The notes beneath the pieces are model-generated. The model saw only the letters and a list, made by a program, of their open reading frames with translations. It was not told the DNA's origin and searched no databases. Positions 27,764 through 36,801 of a stretch of 64,000 nucleotides of DNA are shown here, piece by piece. The number at the start of each line of letters is the position of its first letter. The stretch's first letter is position 1. This DNA comes from Bog-473 sp963807675. GTDB taxonomy: Bacteria; Actinomycetota; Acidimicrobiia; Acidimicrobiales; RAAP-2. The stretch lies in NCBI GenBank assembly GCA_963807675.1, contig CAWECP010000012.1:1116001-1180000 (forward strand). Reading direction: 5' to 3'. The position numbers were made by a program, and so were the translations under genes.

Positions 27764-29848
27764 TCAGCCGTTCGGGTCTGTCGGCCCCAGCACAATTCCG
27801 GCCAGACCCTGCACGAGCTGTGCGTTGGCGGCGATCGTCTTGTCGGGCGAATGCGCCTCGGCATTCAGCGCGGCCTCGGCCATGGCGCGCGCTGTCGGCT
27901 CGCTTATCGGTGGGAGCGGGTGGGCCGCCTGGGCGTCCACCTGGGACACCAGGGTCGGCGACGGGGTGCCGACGGTGATCGTATAGGAGGGCGGCGGCTG
28001 AGTTGCCGAGGTGGTGGTCACGTACGCCAGCCGGCTCCCGTCGGGCCTGGTGACCACCGTGTCGAGCGCCGCGGCGCCGCGCACCCGCACGGAGCCGGGC
28101 ACGGTCGAGGGGATGAAGACGACGGTGTCACTCTCCGTGTCCCCCCGCCTGTTCGCCGCCGTCGACTCGGCCACCATGACGAAGCTACGCGCGGTCGGGT
28201 CGAATGCGTAGGCCCCGAGCCGGCCCGCCGTGGCCACAGGCCAGACCCGCATGAGCTGGCGCTGCCGGCTGGCGATCAGGAGATCGTTGGGCGAGGGTTG
28301 CCGCCGCGGGTTCCCGGCGCCCGCCGTGCCGTTGGCCGTCGTCTGATAACTCGAGTATTGCCAGCGCGTACACCAACACGATCCCGGCGTCTTGGCCAAA
28401 CCCTTCCAAGCCCACAGCGTGCCACCCGTCTGCGTGGCCTCCTGCGCCGCCAGCTCGTTGGACAAGATGGTGCCGTCGGTGCTCGACGAGTCGCCGAACT
28501 CCGTCACGAAGACGGCCGAGTTCATGGCCTGAGCCTCGGCCTCCGCAGTCTGGTAGCCGAAGGTGAAGTTAGGCGGGAAGCCGCCCTCTTTGGCCGGCAT
28601 GCCCAGCAGGTCTTGTTCGATGGTGAACGCGTAGGTGTAGATGTGCGGCGCGTACACAATGTTGGGGTAACTGGTGAAGGGCGCGCTCACCTGCAGGGAG
28701 AAGTCGACCAGGTTCCGGTAGGCCAGCGGCTCGAAGAAGATCTGCTGCCTCGACACCGACGCCAGCTTCGGGTAGGCGCACGCATTGGCCAGCGAGGTCG
28801 GACTCGAGGTGGGGCAGGTAGGCAGTCCGTCGCGCACACCGGTGAGCGCCTCGATCGCCCGCTTGTAGAAGGGGTAGAGCTCCTGGCTGCTCGCGGTATA
28901 GCCGTTGGCGGCGGGCAGCGAGCCAATAGAGCCTGGCTGTGGCTCGTTCATCAATTCGTAGCCGAGGACAGCCGGGTCGTTCTCGAAGCGCGTGGCCAGC
29001 GCGGCCAAGGCGCCGATGTAGTGGTCCTGCAATCCGGTGCCAGGGGCCTGCCCCTGGGGCGCCCCCACCGTGCTGTTCTGCCAGAAGTTGTAGAAGGCGG
29101 CCGACTCGGCCGGGTTCAGCTCGTCGATGCCGTAGAGCGCGCAGGCCGGCTTACCGTCGGTCTGGACCGCCCAGCCCGGCGCACCGTCCCCACCCCCGGA
29201 GGGGCTGCACCCGGACGGGACACTCTTGGCGTCGGCGGGCAGGATGTAGCGCGAGAACTGATCCTGGTGCATGTCGAGGATCACGTAGATACCCTGCTGC
29301 CGTGCCCAGCCGACCACCTGCGCCACACGGTTCAGGTACGTCGTCGAGTATGCGCCTGGCGTTGGCTCCAGCTGACTCCAGTCGAGGACGAGGCGCACGA
29401 CGTCGAAACCGAGGGCGCGCATTTGGGCGAAGTCGTCACTGCTGGCCGGGGCGGTCGACTGGGCGAACGCCGGCTCGGAAGCCTGCACCTCGCACAAAGG
29501 CGGTTGTGGGATGAGCGGCGAGGCCTTGGGGCACTTGCCGTCGTAGGCGGAGGGCGACACCGGGAACAAGGCGGGTTTGTCGCCGGCCTTCGGATGGGCA
29601 ACGTCCTGCAGGCCGACTGCGGCCGCCCCGTGCAGCAGGACCTGGCGACCCTGTCCGTCAGCCAGGTAGGGCGTGAGATCACCGCCGCCGGTCGGCGTGA
29701 CGATGTGCAGGAAGGTCAGCGAAGGAATGGCCGGCGGCGCGGCGGCCGCACCGGTCGCGGCGGCGAGTGGCGTGAGGGGAACCACCAGGACGGCGACAGC
29801 GAACGCGGCCAGCGCGGCCGCGCGGGCGAGGCAGGGGCGTTTGGGCAC
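27764..29848 (-). CDS. Secreted GH5 endoglycoceramidase-like glycosidase
   Basis: A 694-aa protein from GTG 29848 with a signal peptide (basic start, hydrophobic segment to about residue 30). A (beta/alpha)8 GH5 catalytic domain spans about residues 45-500. It has the acid/base Glu in YELMNEP, the nucleophile Glu in VFVTEFGD and the diagnostic DMHQDQFSR of endoglycoceramidases. A beta-rich C-terminal domain (about 530-690) follows. These enzymes remove the whole glycan from glycosphingolipids or related glycolipids. The longer open frame upstream belongs to the shadow of the divergent SDR. It converges with the nitrilase-fold gene with a 26-base gap. Confidence 0.85.
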   Translation of the reverse strand: MPKRPCLARAAALAAFAVAVLVVPLTPLAAATGAAAAPPAIPSLTFLHIVTPTGGGDLTPYLADGQGRQVLLHGAAAVGLQDVAHPKAGDKPALFPVSPSAYDGKCPKASPLIPQPPLCEVQASEPAFAQSTAPASSDDFAQMRALGFDVVRLVLDWSQLEPTPGAYSTTYLNRVAQVVGWARQQGIYVILDMHQDQFSRYILPADAKSVPSGCSPSGGGDGAPGWAVQTDGKPACALYGIDELNPAESAAFYNFWQNSTVGAPQGQAPGTGLQDHYIGALAALATRFENDPAVLGYELMNEPQPGSIGSLPAANGYTASSQELYPFYKRAIEALTGVRDGLPTCPTSSPTSLANACAYPKLASVSRQQIFFEPLAYRNLVDFSLQVSAPFTSYPNIVYAPHIYTYAFTIEQDLLGMPAKEGGFPPNFTFGYQTAEAEAQAMNSAVFVTEFGDSSSTDGTILSNELAAQEATQTGGTLWAWKGLAKTPGSCWCTRWQYSSYQTTANGTAGAGNPRRQPSPNDLLIASRQRQLMRVWPVATAGRLGAYAFDPTARSFVMVAESTAANRRGDTESDTVVFIPSTVPGSVRVRGAAALDTVVTRPDGSRLAYVTTTSATQPPPSYTITVGTPSPTLVSQVDAQAAHPLPPISEPTARAMAEAALNAEAHSPDKTIAANAQLVQGLAGIVLGPTDPNG

Positions 29849-29947
29849 GGCGGGCCAAGCTAGTGGACGGGCTCCGCCGATTGGGGGGCAAGAACTAAGA
29901 GCGAGGTAAGAGGCGGCCGGCGTGGAGGCGTTGGTAGGGTCGCCACC

Positions 29948-30718
29948 ATGGGAGCCACGGACCTGACAGGACGGGTGGCCCTGGTCAGCGGCGGAGGCCG
30001 CGGCATCGGGCGGGGCATCAGCGAGGAGCTGGCCGGCGGCGGTGCCACCGTGGCCATCGTCTACCACCGCGACGCCGACGCGGCCGAGGAGACGGCCAAG
30101 GCCATCTCCAACGCGGGCGGGACGGCCACCGTGCACCGGGCCGCCGTGGAGTCGATCGAGCAGTGCCAGCACCTGCGCGACGAGGTGCTGGCCGCGCACG
30201 GCGCGGTCGACATCGTCGTCTCCAACGCGGGCATCGCCAGCCGGGGTAGGACGGTGGCGGACACCGACCCCACGGAGATGGAACGGCTGTTCGGCATCCA
30301 CGTCATGGGCGCCTTCCACCTGGCGCAGTTGTTCGTGCCGCCCATGCGAGAGCGCTCCCGGGGCGACGTGGTCATGGTGTCGTCGGTGAACGCACAGCGG
30401 AACCCGGCCCGCGGGGCGCCCTACAACGTGGCCAAGGCGGCCCTCGAGTCACTGGCCTTCACCCTGGCCAAGGAGGAGGTGCGCCACGGCATTCATGTCA
30501 ACGTGGTGGCGCCGGGTCTCGTCGTCTCCGAAATGGGGCGCCGCCTGGCCAAGGCGGGCGGGGTAGGGGACATCCACTCGCTCGACGCTGCCTTCCCCTT
30601 CGGCCACGTGTGCGTACCGGCCGATGTCGGAAGGGTCGTGCGCTTCCTCGTTTCGGAGGATGCCGGCTACGTGACCGGGCAACGGGTCGACGTGGACGGG
30701 GGCGGGCCGACCCGATGA
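29948..30718 (+). CDS. Short-chain dehydrogenase/reductase (FabG-like)
   Basis: A 256-aa SDR with SGGGRGIGRG for cofactor binding, the NAG motif in VSNAGIA, the catalytic Ser in VSSVNA and Tyr-x-x-x-Lys in YNVAK, and the typical end DVDGGG. The first strand HRDADAAEE and TATVHRAA suggest NAD(P) use without clear preference. It starts at ATG 29948, and its TGA overlaps the next ATG (ATGA at 30715-30718). The coupled nitroreductase suggests a shared redox substrate. Confidence 0.92.
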   Translation: MGATDLTGRVALVSGGGRGIGRGISEELAGGGATVAIVYHRDADAAEETAKAISNAGGTATVHRAAVESIEQCQHLRDEVLAAHGAVDIVVSNAGIASRGRTVADTDPTEMERLFGIHVMGAFHLAQLFVPPMRERSRGDVVMVSSVNAQRNPARGAPYNVAKAALESLAFTLAKEEVRHGIHVNVVAPGLVVSEMGRRLAKAGGVGDIHSLDAAFPFGHVCVPADVGRVVRFLVSEDAGYVTGQRVDVDGGGPTR

Positions 30719-31419
30719 ACGACGAGGTCTCGCTCTACGAGGGGTTATTGACCACCAGGGCCATCCGTCGCTACGCCGACGAGCCGGTCCCCGACGAAGC
30801 CCTGCGCGACATCCTGTTCGCGGCCACCCGCGCGCCGAGTGGCTCTAACCGTCAGCCCTTCCGTTTCGTGGTGCTGCGCGACGGGCCGGTGGCGGCCGAA
30901 GCCAAGCGGCTCATCGGGGAGGGCGCCGCGCAGTTCTGGGCGGCCAAGAGGGCGGAAGACGGCTACGACAAGGGCTCGGGTGCCGACGCCGACTCGCCCA
31001 AGGCGCGCATGGCCCGCACCATGCAGCACTACGTCGACAACTTCGCGTCGGTGCCGGTGCTCGTTCTCGCCTGCTACATGCCGTACCGCTCGCACTCGGC
31101 CAAGACCGACGGCGCGTCCATCTACCCGGCCTGCCAGAACCTCCTGCTGGCCGCCCGGGCGCTCGGCTACGGCGGGGTCCTGACCGGCCTGCACCACTTT
31201 GCCGAGACGGAGTTGCGGGAGCTGCTGCAGATCCCCGAGGCCGTCGATCTCATGGCCACCATCACGCTGGGCCGGCCGCAAGGGCGGCACGGCCCGGTGC
31301 GCCGGCGCCCGCTCCCGGAATTGGTGTTCGGCGAGCAGTGGGGGCAGCCGCCCGGCTGGGCGGTGGACCCGCCCGGGGTGCGGCACACCTCGGCGGGCCC
31401 GCCGCGCGCCAGCCAATAG
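30715..31419 (+). CDS. Nitroreductase-family FMN oxidoreductase
   Basis: A 234-aa nitroreductase. Conserved features are TTRAIRRY at the N-terminus (FMN phosphate contact), ATRAPSGSNRQPFRF, and the late ALGYGGVLTGLHHF. It reduces nitro groups, quinones or enones with FMN and NAD(P)H, or removes halogens in some relatives. ATG 30715 lies inside the stop of the SDR. The 3' tail past the conserved domain (about residues 185-234) is Pro/Arg-rich and poorly conserved. It is followed 44 bases later by an amidohydrolase. Confidence 0.9.
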   Translation: MNDEVSLYEGLLTTRAIRRYADEPVPDEALRDILFAATRAPSGSNRQPFRFVVLRDGPVAAEAKRLIGEGAAQFWAAKRAEDGYDKGSGADADSPKARMARTMQHYVDNFASVPVLVLACYMPYRSHSAKTDGASIYPACQNLLLAARALGYGGVLTGLHHFAETELRELLQIPEAVDLMATITLGRPQGRHGPVRRRPLPELVFGEQWGQPPGWAVDPPGVRHTSAGPPRASQ

Positions 31420-31463
31420 AGTCTGGGTTGCAGCACGCCAGGCCGACCCCGGGAAGGCTGACC

Positions 31464-32654
31464 ATGCACACGCTCGACGCACCCGTCTTCGACGCAGACA
31501 ACCACTACTACGAGGCGCTCGACGCCTTCACCCGGCATCTCGACCCGGCGCTCGGACCACGGGTGATCGAGTGGGTCGAGATCAACGGGCGCCGCTACCA
31601 CGCGCTCGGCGGGCGCGTCAGCCGTGCCGTGAGCAACCCGACGTTCAACCCGATCTCACCCGCCGGCGCGCTGTCCGACTACTTCCGGGGTAACCCCAAC
31701 CGCGTCCCGATGCACGAGCTGATGGGGACGCCCGAGCCAATCCGGCCCGAGTACCGCGACCGCGAGGCGCGGCTGGCGGTGATGGACGCGCAGGGACTGG
31801 CCAAGGTCTGGCTCTTCCCCACCCTCGGCATGCTCTACGAGGAGGCCCTCAGGGACGACCCCGGGGCGGTGGTGCTGCTCTTCCGCGCCTTCAACCGCTG
31901 GCTGGCCGAGGACTGGGGCATGGCGTACGCCGACCGCATCTTCGCTGCGCCCTACATCACGCTGGTCGACATCAACGAGGCGGTCAAGGAGCTCGAATGG
32001 GCCCTCGACCAGGACGCCCGTACAGTGGTGCTGCGGGCGGCAGCGCCGGTGACGGCCTCGGGGCCGCGCTCGCCGGCGGCCGACGAGTTCGACCCCTTCT
32101 GGGCCCGGGTCAACGAGGCCGGCATCACGGTGGTGGTGCATGCCGGGGACGCCGGGCTGTCCTCCAACGGCTACGCCGTCGACGGTTTCGCGGCCACGTT
32201 CAAGGGAGGTGGGTCGGGACGGCCGAGCATAAAGATGTTCGCCATTGAGCGGGCGGCCCACGACTGGCTGGCCACCCTTGTCCTCGAAAAGCTGTTCGTC
32301 CGGTTTCCCAACGTGCGCGTGGCCTCGGTCGAGAACGGCTCGGAGTTCCTTGCTCCGCTGTTCCGCAAGCTGCGCACGACGGCGCGGCGCATGCCGGGCT
32401 ACTTCGGCGAGGACCCCGTCGAGACGTTCCGCCGCCACGTGTGGATCAACCCGTTCTGGGAGGACGACGTCGACGAGATCGTCGAGTTCATGGGCGACGA
32501 CCGGGTCATCTTCGGGTCGGACTGGCCGCACGTCGAGGGGTTGCCCGAGCCGACCGACTGGGTGACCGAGCTGCAAAAGCTGCCCGAGGAGGCGGTGCCC
32601 AAGATCATGGGCGCCAACGTGTCCGAGCTGAACGAAAGGCGGGCGGTGTCCTGA
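31464..32654 (+). CDS. Amidohydrolase-2 family metal-dependent hydrolase/decarboxylase
   Basis: A 396-aa protein of the ACMSD/amidohydrolase-2 type from ATG 31464. The metal-binding start is FDADNHYYEAL, in which Asp-x-Asn-His replaces the usual His-x-His, as in many actinobacterial members. It also has VVVHAGD (His), the FAIERAAHDWL helix and the late Asp in VIFGSDWPHVEG. Relatives in actinomycetes accompany aromatic or terpenoid degradation genes. The substrate is unknown. Its stop overlaps the zwf start (TGATG). Confidence 0.88.
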   Translation: MHTLDAPVFDADNHYYEALDAFTRHLDPALGPRVIEWVEINGRRYHALGGRVSRAVSNPTFNPISPAGALSDYFRGNPNRVPMHELMGTPEPIRPEYRDREARLAVMDAQGLAKVWLFPTLGMLYEEALRDDPGAVVLLFRAFNRWLAEDWGMAYADRIFAAPYITLVDINEAVKELEWALDQDARTVVLRAAAPVTASGPRSPAADEFDPFWARVNEAGITVVVHAGDAGLSSNGYAVDGFAATFKGGGSGRPSIKMFAIERAAHDWLATLVLEKLFVRFPNVRVASVENGSEFLAPLFRKLRTTARRMPGYFGEDPVETFRRHVWINPFWEDDVDEIVEFMGDDRVIFGSDWPHVEGLPEPTDWVTELQKLPEEAVPKIMGANVSELNERRAVS

Positions 32655-34144
32655 TGGGCGCCATCGAGACGGAAGAGTTGTTGCTGGACGAGGCCCAGGC
32701 GGAAACCAGGCTTCTGGAGCCCCACGTCATCGTGCTGTTCGGCGCGACGGGGGACCTCGCCGCCCGCAAGCTGTTGCCGGGATTGCTCCACCTCTCCGTG
32801 TCAGGACTGATGCCCGACTATCGCATCATTGGCAGTTCCACAAAAGGCTTGAACGACGAGGACTTTCGCAACATCGCGAGGGACGCGTGTGACCGCTTCG
32901 CCACCAAGAAGGTTTCCCTGCTCCAGTGGGCGAACTTCGAGAGGCGGCTGAGCTTCGTCTCGACCGGAGCCGGTCCCGAGGCCATGTCAGCGGCGGTGGG
33001 ACGGTTGGAGGACGAAATGGGAGGCGACGTACGGCGCCTGCACTACCTGAGCATCCCGCCCCTGGCGGTTCGCTCGGTCCTGCAACTGCTGGCCGACGCC
33101 AAGCTGGTCGAGCGCTCGCGCATCATTATGGAGAAGCCGTTCGGCACCGACCTGGCCAGTGCGGTCGCGCTCAACGACACCGTGCACGCCATCTTCGACG
33201 AGGATCAGGTCTTCCGCATCGACCACTTCCTGGGCAAGGAAGCGGCGCAGAACATTTTGGCCTTCCGCTTCGCCAACGGGCTCTTCGAGCCCATCTGGAA
33301 CCGTGACCACATCGACCACGTGCAGATCGACGTGCCCGAGACGCTCTCGGTGGAGGACCGCATCGACTTCTACGAGGGCACGGGAGCCTTCAAGGATATG
33401 GTGGTCACCCACCTGTTCCAGATCCTCGCCTTCATGGCGATGGAACCACCCACGGCGCTCGAGTCGGTGGCGATCAGCGAGGAGAAGAACAAGGTCTTCC
33501 GCTCCATGCGCCCGCTCGACGTCAACCAGGTGGTGCGCGGTCAGTACGAGGGCTATCGCGACATCCCGGGCGTGGCCCCGGACTCGGACACCGAGACGTT
33601 CGTCGCCCTGCGCTGCGACATCGACAACTGGCGCTGGGCCGGGGTGCCCTTCTTCCTGCGTACGGGCAAGCAGATGGGCGGCGGCGAGCGCATCATCTCC
33701 ATCGCCTTCCGCGAACCGCCCAAGTCGATGTTCCCCGAGGGCTCGGGCGTGGGCACCATGGGCCCAGACCACCTCACCTTCGACCTGGCCGACTCGTCGA
33801 AGCTCTCATTGTCCTTCTACGGGAAGAAGCCCGGCCCCGGCATGAAGCTCGAGAAACTGAGCCTGCAGTTCGCGCTGCACGAGACGGGCGAGGACGCCGA
33901 CGTGCTCGAGGCCTACGAGCGCCTGATCCACGACGCCATGATCGGCGACCACACGCTGTTCAACACGGCCGAGGGAATTGAGCGGTTGTGGGAGCTGTCG
34001 ACGCCCCTGCTGGAGGATCCTCCGGCGGCGCAGCCCTACGCCAAGGGCAGCTGGGGGCCGGACACCATTAACGACCTCATCGCACCGCGCCGCTGGCGCC
34101 TCCCCTTCGAGCGCCGCTGGCGCGGCACGGCGGGGACGTCTTGA
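32654..34144 (+). CDS. zwf: Glucose-6-phosphate 1-dehydrogenase
   Basis: A 496-aa enzyme with the nucleotide-binding GATGDLAARK at about residues 29-38, the sugar-phosphate motif RIDHFLGKE with the catalytic His, and EKPFGTDLASA. Length is normal. It oxidises glucose-6-phosphate to the lactone, producing NADPH for the oxygenases and reductases around it. It is coupled by TGATG to an amidohydrolase rather than to other pentose-phosphate genes, and no opcA, gnd or tal is nearby. It is not the F420-dependent enzyme, which is unrelated in sequence. Confidence 0.93.
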   Translation: MGAIETEELLLDEAQAETRLLEPHVIVLFGATGDLAARKLLPGLLHLSVSGLMPDYRIIGSSTKGLNDEDFRNIARDACDRFATKKVSLLQWANFERRLSFVSTGAGPEAMSAAVGRLEDEMGGDVRRLHYLSIPPLAVRSVLQLLADAKLVERSRIIMEKPFGTDLASAVALNDTVHAIFDEDQVFRIDHFLGKEAAQNILAFRFANGLFEPIWNRDHIDHVQIDVPETLSVEDRIDFYEGTGAFKDMVVTHLFQILAFMAMEPPTALESVAISEEKNKVFRSMRPLDVNQVVRGQYEGYRDIPGVAPDSDTETFVALRCDIDNWRWAGVPFFLRTGKQMGGGERIISIAFREPPKSMFPEGSGVGTMGPDHLTFDLADSSKLSLSFYGKKPGPGMKLEKLSLQFALHETGEDADVLEAYERLIHDAMIGDHTLFNTAEGIERLWELSTPLLEDPPAAQPYAKGSWGPDTINDLIAPRRWRLPFERRWRGTAGTS

Positions 34145-34203
34145 TGCGACCGCCGCTGCCGCGGGGTAAGTCGTGGGCGGCCCGGCGTGGACTTCCCGGT
34201 CGG

Positions 34204-34215
34204 CCGGGGCCCCGG
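34204..34215. terminator. GC-rich palindrome between convergent zwf and oxidoreductase genes
   Basis: CCGGGGCCCCGG is a perfect 12-base palindrome in the 216-base gap between two convergent genes. It could fold a GC hairpin and, with an AT-rich stretch (CTATATGG near 34250), act as a terminator. There is no T-run, so the function is uncertain. Nothing else is seen in this gap. Confidence 0.25.
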
Positions 34216-34360
34216 ACCTGCGTCCGCAAACGCTAACCCTACAGGTTTAGCTATATGGTTCCTGTTTCCCGTTCTCGAAGTGAACCCCGAGCCGATCGAC
34301 GTCCTGCCACCTCCGAAGACGTTGGTTGCGCCCCGGCGGGACTTCTCGCTGTCGTCCTCG

Positions 34361-35332
34361 TCAGGGCACCAGCACGACCCGGCCGAAGGCCTGGCGGGAC
34401 TCGATGTACGCGTGGGCGCCGGCGGCGTCCGAGAGCGGGAAGGCGCGGTCGATGACGACCTTGAGCTCACCCCGGGCGATGGCCTCGAGGTGGCCGGCGA
34501 TCATGCCATGGACGCGCTGGTGGTTGAGCAGGAGCTCCGCCCCGAGGAAGTAACCCGACAACGTCTGGTTGTTGGGCCGCATGGTCGAGATGTCGAGCCG
34601 TTCGGCCGGGGCCCGGCCGGCGTCGCCCACGGTCACGCACCGCCCTCGATAGGCCAGCGCGGCGATGCTCCCCTGCAGCGTCACCCCGCCCACCGAGTCG
34701 ACGATGACGTCGACGCCGCGGCCGTCGGTCAGCCGGCGCGCTTCGGCCACGAAGTCGTGGGTGACGTAGTTGATCCCCTCGTCGAGGCCCAGGGCCTTCA
34801 GCCGCTCGAGGCGATCGTCACTCGAGGCCGTGGCCAGCACGCGGGCGCCGGCCCGCGTGGCCATCTGGATGGCGGCGATCCCGACGCCGCCCGCGCCGGC
34901 GTGGACGAGTGCCGTCTCCCCCGCCTGCAGGCGGCCGAACTCGAAGAGGCAGTCGTCGGCCGTCCCGAAGGGCACCGGCACGCAGGCGGCGTCGTCCGTG
35001 CTGACGCCCTCAGGGATCTTCCAAGCGAAGCCCGCCGGCACGGCCCGGCGCTCGGCATGCGAGCCATCGAGCCCGACGGTGACGGCACGGTCCCCCACCG
35101 CGAAGCCCGCGACGTCCGCGCCGACCTCGGCCACGGTGCCGGCGCACTGGTAGCCGACGATGTGCGGCAACCGGCCCAGGTCGCCGCCCAGCCGGTGGAG
35201 CGTGTCGCCGCCCTCGACGCTGACCGCCGCCACGTCGATGAGGATGTCGCCCGGGCCACACACGGGGTCGGGGACGTCCTCGTAGCGGAAGACATCGGGG
35301 GTGCCGGTCTCGTAATACACCGCTGCCTTCAT
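34361..35332 (-). CDS. Zinc-independent alcohol dehydrogenase / quinone oxidoreductase
   Basis: A 323-aa medium-chain dehydrogenase. It has the substrate domain start MKAAVYYETGTPDVF, GYQCAGTVAEVG, the nucleotide-binding GAGGVGIAAIQMA and the late QAFGRVVLVP. Structural or catalytic zinc Cys residues are missing, as in QOR-type NADPH quinone/enone reductases. ATG 35332 overlaps the stop of the monooxygenase gene (ATGA). The longer open frame is an artefact. It is the last gene of a VOC-monooxygenase-oxidoreductase operon and would handle ketone or enone products. Confidence 0.9.
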   Translation of the reverse strand: MKAAVYYETGTPDVFRYEDVPDPVCGPGDILIDVAAVSVEGGDTLHRLGGDLGRLPHIVGYQCAGTVAEVGADVAGFAVGDRAVTVGLDGSHAERRAVPAGFAWKIPEGVSTDDAACVPVPFGTADDCLFEFGRLQAGETALVHAGAGGVGIAAIQMATRAGARVLATASSDDRLERLKALGLDEGINYVTHDFVAEARRLTDGRGVDVIVDSVGGVTLQGSIAALAYRGRCVTVGDAGRAPAERLDISTMRPNNQTLSGYFLGAELLLNHQRVHGMIAGHLEAIARGELKVVIDRAFPLSDAAGAHAYIESRQAFGRVVLVP

Positions 35333-36801
35333 ACGCGCTCGTACTCCTCCATCTCGAATTCTCTCGTCCTCTCGGTGTACCACAACGAGGTCTGGGGCAG
35401 CTGGGTGGCGATCTTGCCCTGGGCATTCTTGAAGTAGCTCTGGCAGCCGGTGTGCCACACCGTCCCCTCCAGGGCCCCGGCCAACTCCACGTTGTAGGCC
35501 TCCATCACGTCGCGCCGGACGTCGACCGCTGCCGCCCCGTCGCGCTCCATCGCATCGAGCGCGCTGACGACATAGGTGGCCTGCGCCTCGAGGATCACGA
35601 TGATGGAGTTGCCGCCCTGGTTCGTATTGGGGCCGTAGAACATGAAGAAGTTCGGATAGCCCGCGACGGTGAGGCCGAGGTAGGCATGGGCCACTTCAGC
35701 CTCGGCCCAGTCGTCGTGCAGCCGGCGCCCATCGACACCCACCACGTCGATGCCCTCCAGGTACTCGGTCGCCTTGAAGCCGGTGGCCAGCACAATGACG
35801 TCCACCGGCCGCTCCTGGCCGTCTCCGGCGACGACGCCGGTGGGGGTCACCCGCTCGATGCGCTCCGTGATCAGCTCGACGTTGTCGCGCAAGACCGCCT
35901 TGTAGAAGTCGCTGCAGATCAGCGTCCGCTTGCAGCCGAACGGGTAGTCCGGCGTGAGCTTGGTCTTGAGCGTCTCGTCCTTTATGCGGTAGTCGATGTG
36001 GCTCAGCGCGATCTCCTTGAGCCCGTCGGTCGTGTTGTCGTCGACCCGGAACGCGATGGTGTTCTCGAAGGCCCAGAAGATCTCCTCCCGGTGCTGCTCC
36101 ATGGCCCGCCGATCCGTGGCGAAGCGCTCCTTCTCCTGGTCGGTGAACGGCTTGTCGCGCCGAGGCAGGATCCACTGCGGCGTGCGCTGGTACACGTCCA
36201 CCTGCTCGGCGACCTTGGCCAGCTCGGGCACGATCTGCGCCGCGCTGGCCCCGGTCCCTATGACGGCGACGCGCCGAGCCGCCAGCTCGTGCCCGTGCTC
36301 CCACCGCGCCGAGTGGAAGCACGGGCCAGTGAAGGTGCCCAGGCCTTCGATGTCGGGATAGGACGGGGTCCTGAACGTGCCGACGGCGCTGACCAGCACG
36401 TCGGCTTCGTAAACGCCGCCCTCGGCGTCGGTCAGGCGCCAGTACCGCCCCGGCTCGTCCCAGCACGTCGACGTGATGCGCACGCCCGTCCGCAGGTGGG
36501 GCCGCACGCCGAAGCGGTCGGCGCAGTCCTCGAAGTACTGCAGGATCTCGGGTTGCTCCGCGTACGTCTTGGTCCAGTCCGGCTTGAGGGCGAAGGAGTA
36601 CGAGTAGAGGTGCGACGGCACGTCGCAGGCCGCGCCCGGGTACGTGTTGATGCGCCACGTGCCTCCGACCCCGTCCGTCGCCTCGAACAGCACGAAGTCG
36701 CGCCGGCCCGACTCCACCAGCCGGATGGCCAGGCCGAGCCCGCCCGCCCCGGCGCCGATGATGGCGACCTGCCAGTGCGGTACCCGCTCCTCGTCGCTCA
36801 C
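35329..36801 (-). CDS. Flavin-containing Baeyer-Villiger monooxygenase
   Basis: A 490-aa FAD/NADPH enzyme. The first Rossmann motif is GAGAGGLGLAI. The BVMO fingerprint F-x-G-x-x-x-H-x-x-x-W is seen as FTGPCFHSARW, the second Rossmann motif is GTGASAAQI, and ATGF (VLATGF) lies in the linker. It inserts oxygen next to a carbonyl to make an ester or lactone. GTG 36801 overlaps the stop of the VOC gene (GTGA), and its own stop overlaps the oxidoreductase start. The long open frame to 37761 is a shadow of the neighbouring genes. The substrate is probably a cyclic or steroid/terpenoid ketone, by context only. Confidence 0.93.
   Translation of the reverse strand: MSDEERVPHWQVAIIGAGAGGLGLAIRLVESGRRDFVLFEATDGVGGTWRINTYPGAACDVPSHLYSYSFALKPDWTKTYAEQPEILQYFEDCADRFGVRPHLRTGVRITSTCWDEPGRYWRLTDAEGGVYEADVLVSAVGTFRTPSYPDIEGLGTFTGPCFHSARWEHGHELAARRVAVIGTGASAAQIVPELAKVAEQVDVYQRTPQWILPRRDKPFTDQEKERFATDRRAMEQHREEIFWAFENTIAFRVDDNTTDGLKEIALSHIDYRIKDETLKTKLTPDYPFGCKRTLICSDFYKAVLRDNVELITERIERVTPTGVVAGDGQERPVDVIVLATGFKATEYLEGIDVVGVDGRRLHDDWAEAEVAHAYLGLTVAGYPNFFMFYGPNTNQGGNSIIVILEAQATYVVSALDAMERDGAAAVDVRRDVMEAYNVELAGALEGTVWHTGCQSYFKNAQGKIATQLPQTSLWYTERTREFEMEEYERV

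Noticed and set aside
27407..29863. 818-residue plus-strand frame over the GH5 gene
   Set aside because: Arg/Gly-rich translation without domains, antisense to a GH5 with intact catalytic motifs.
32654..34144. F420-dependent glucose-6-phosphate dehydrogenase
   Set aside because: The sequence carries the classical Zwf motifs (GATGDLA, RIDHFLGKE), not the luciferase-like fold.
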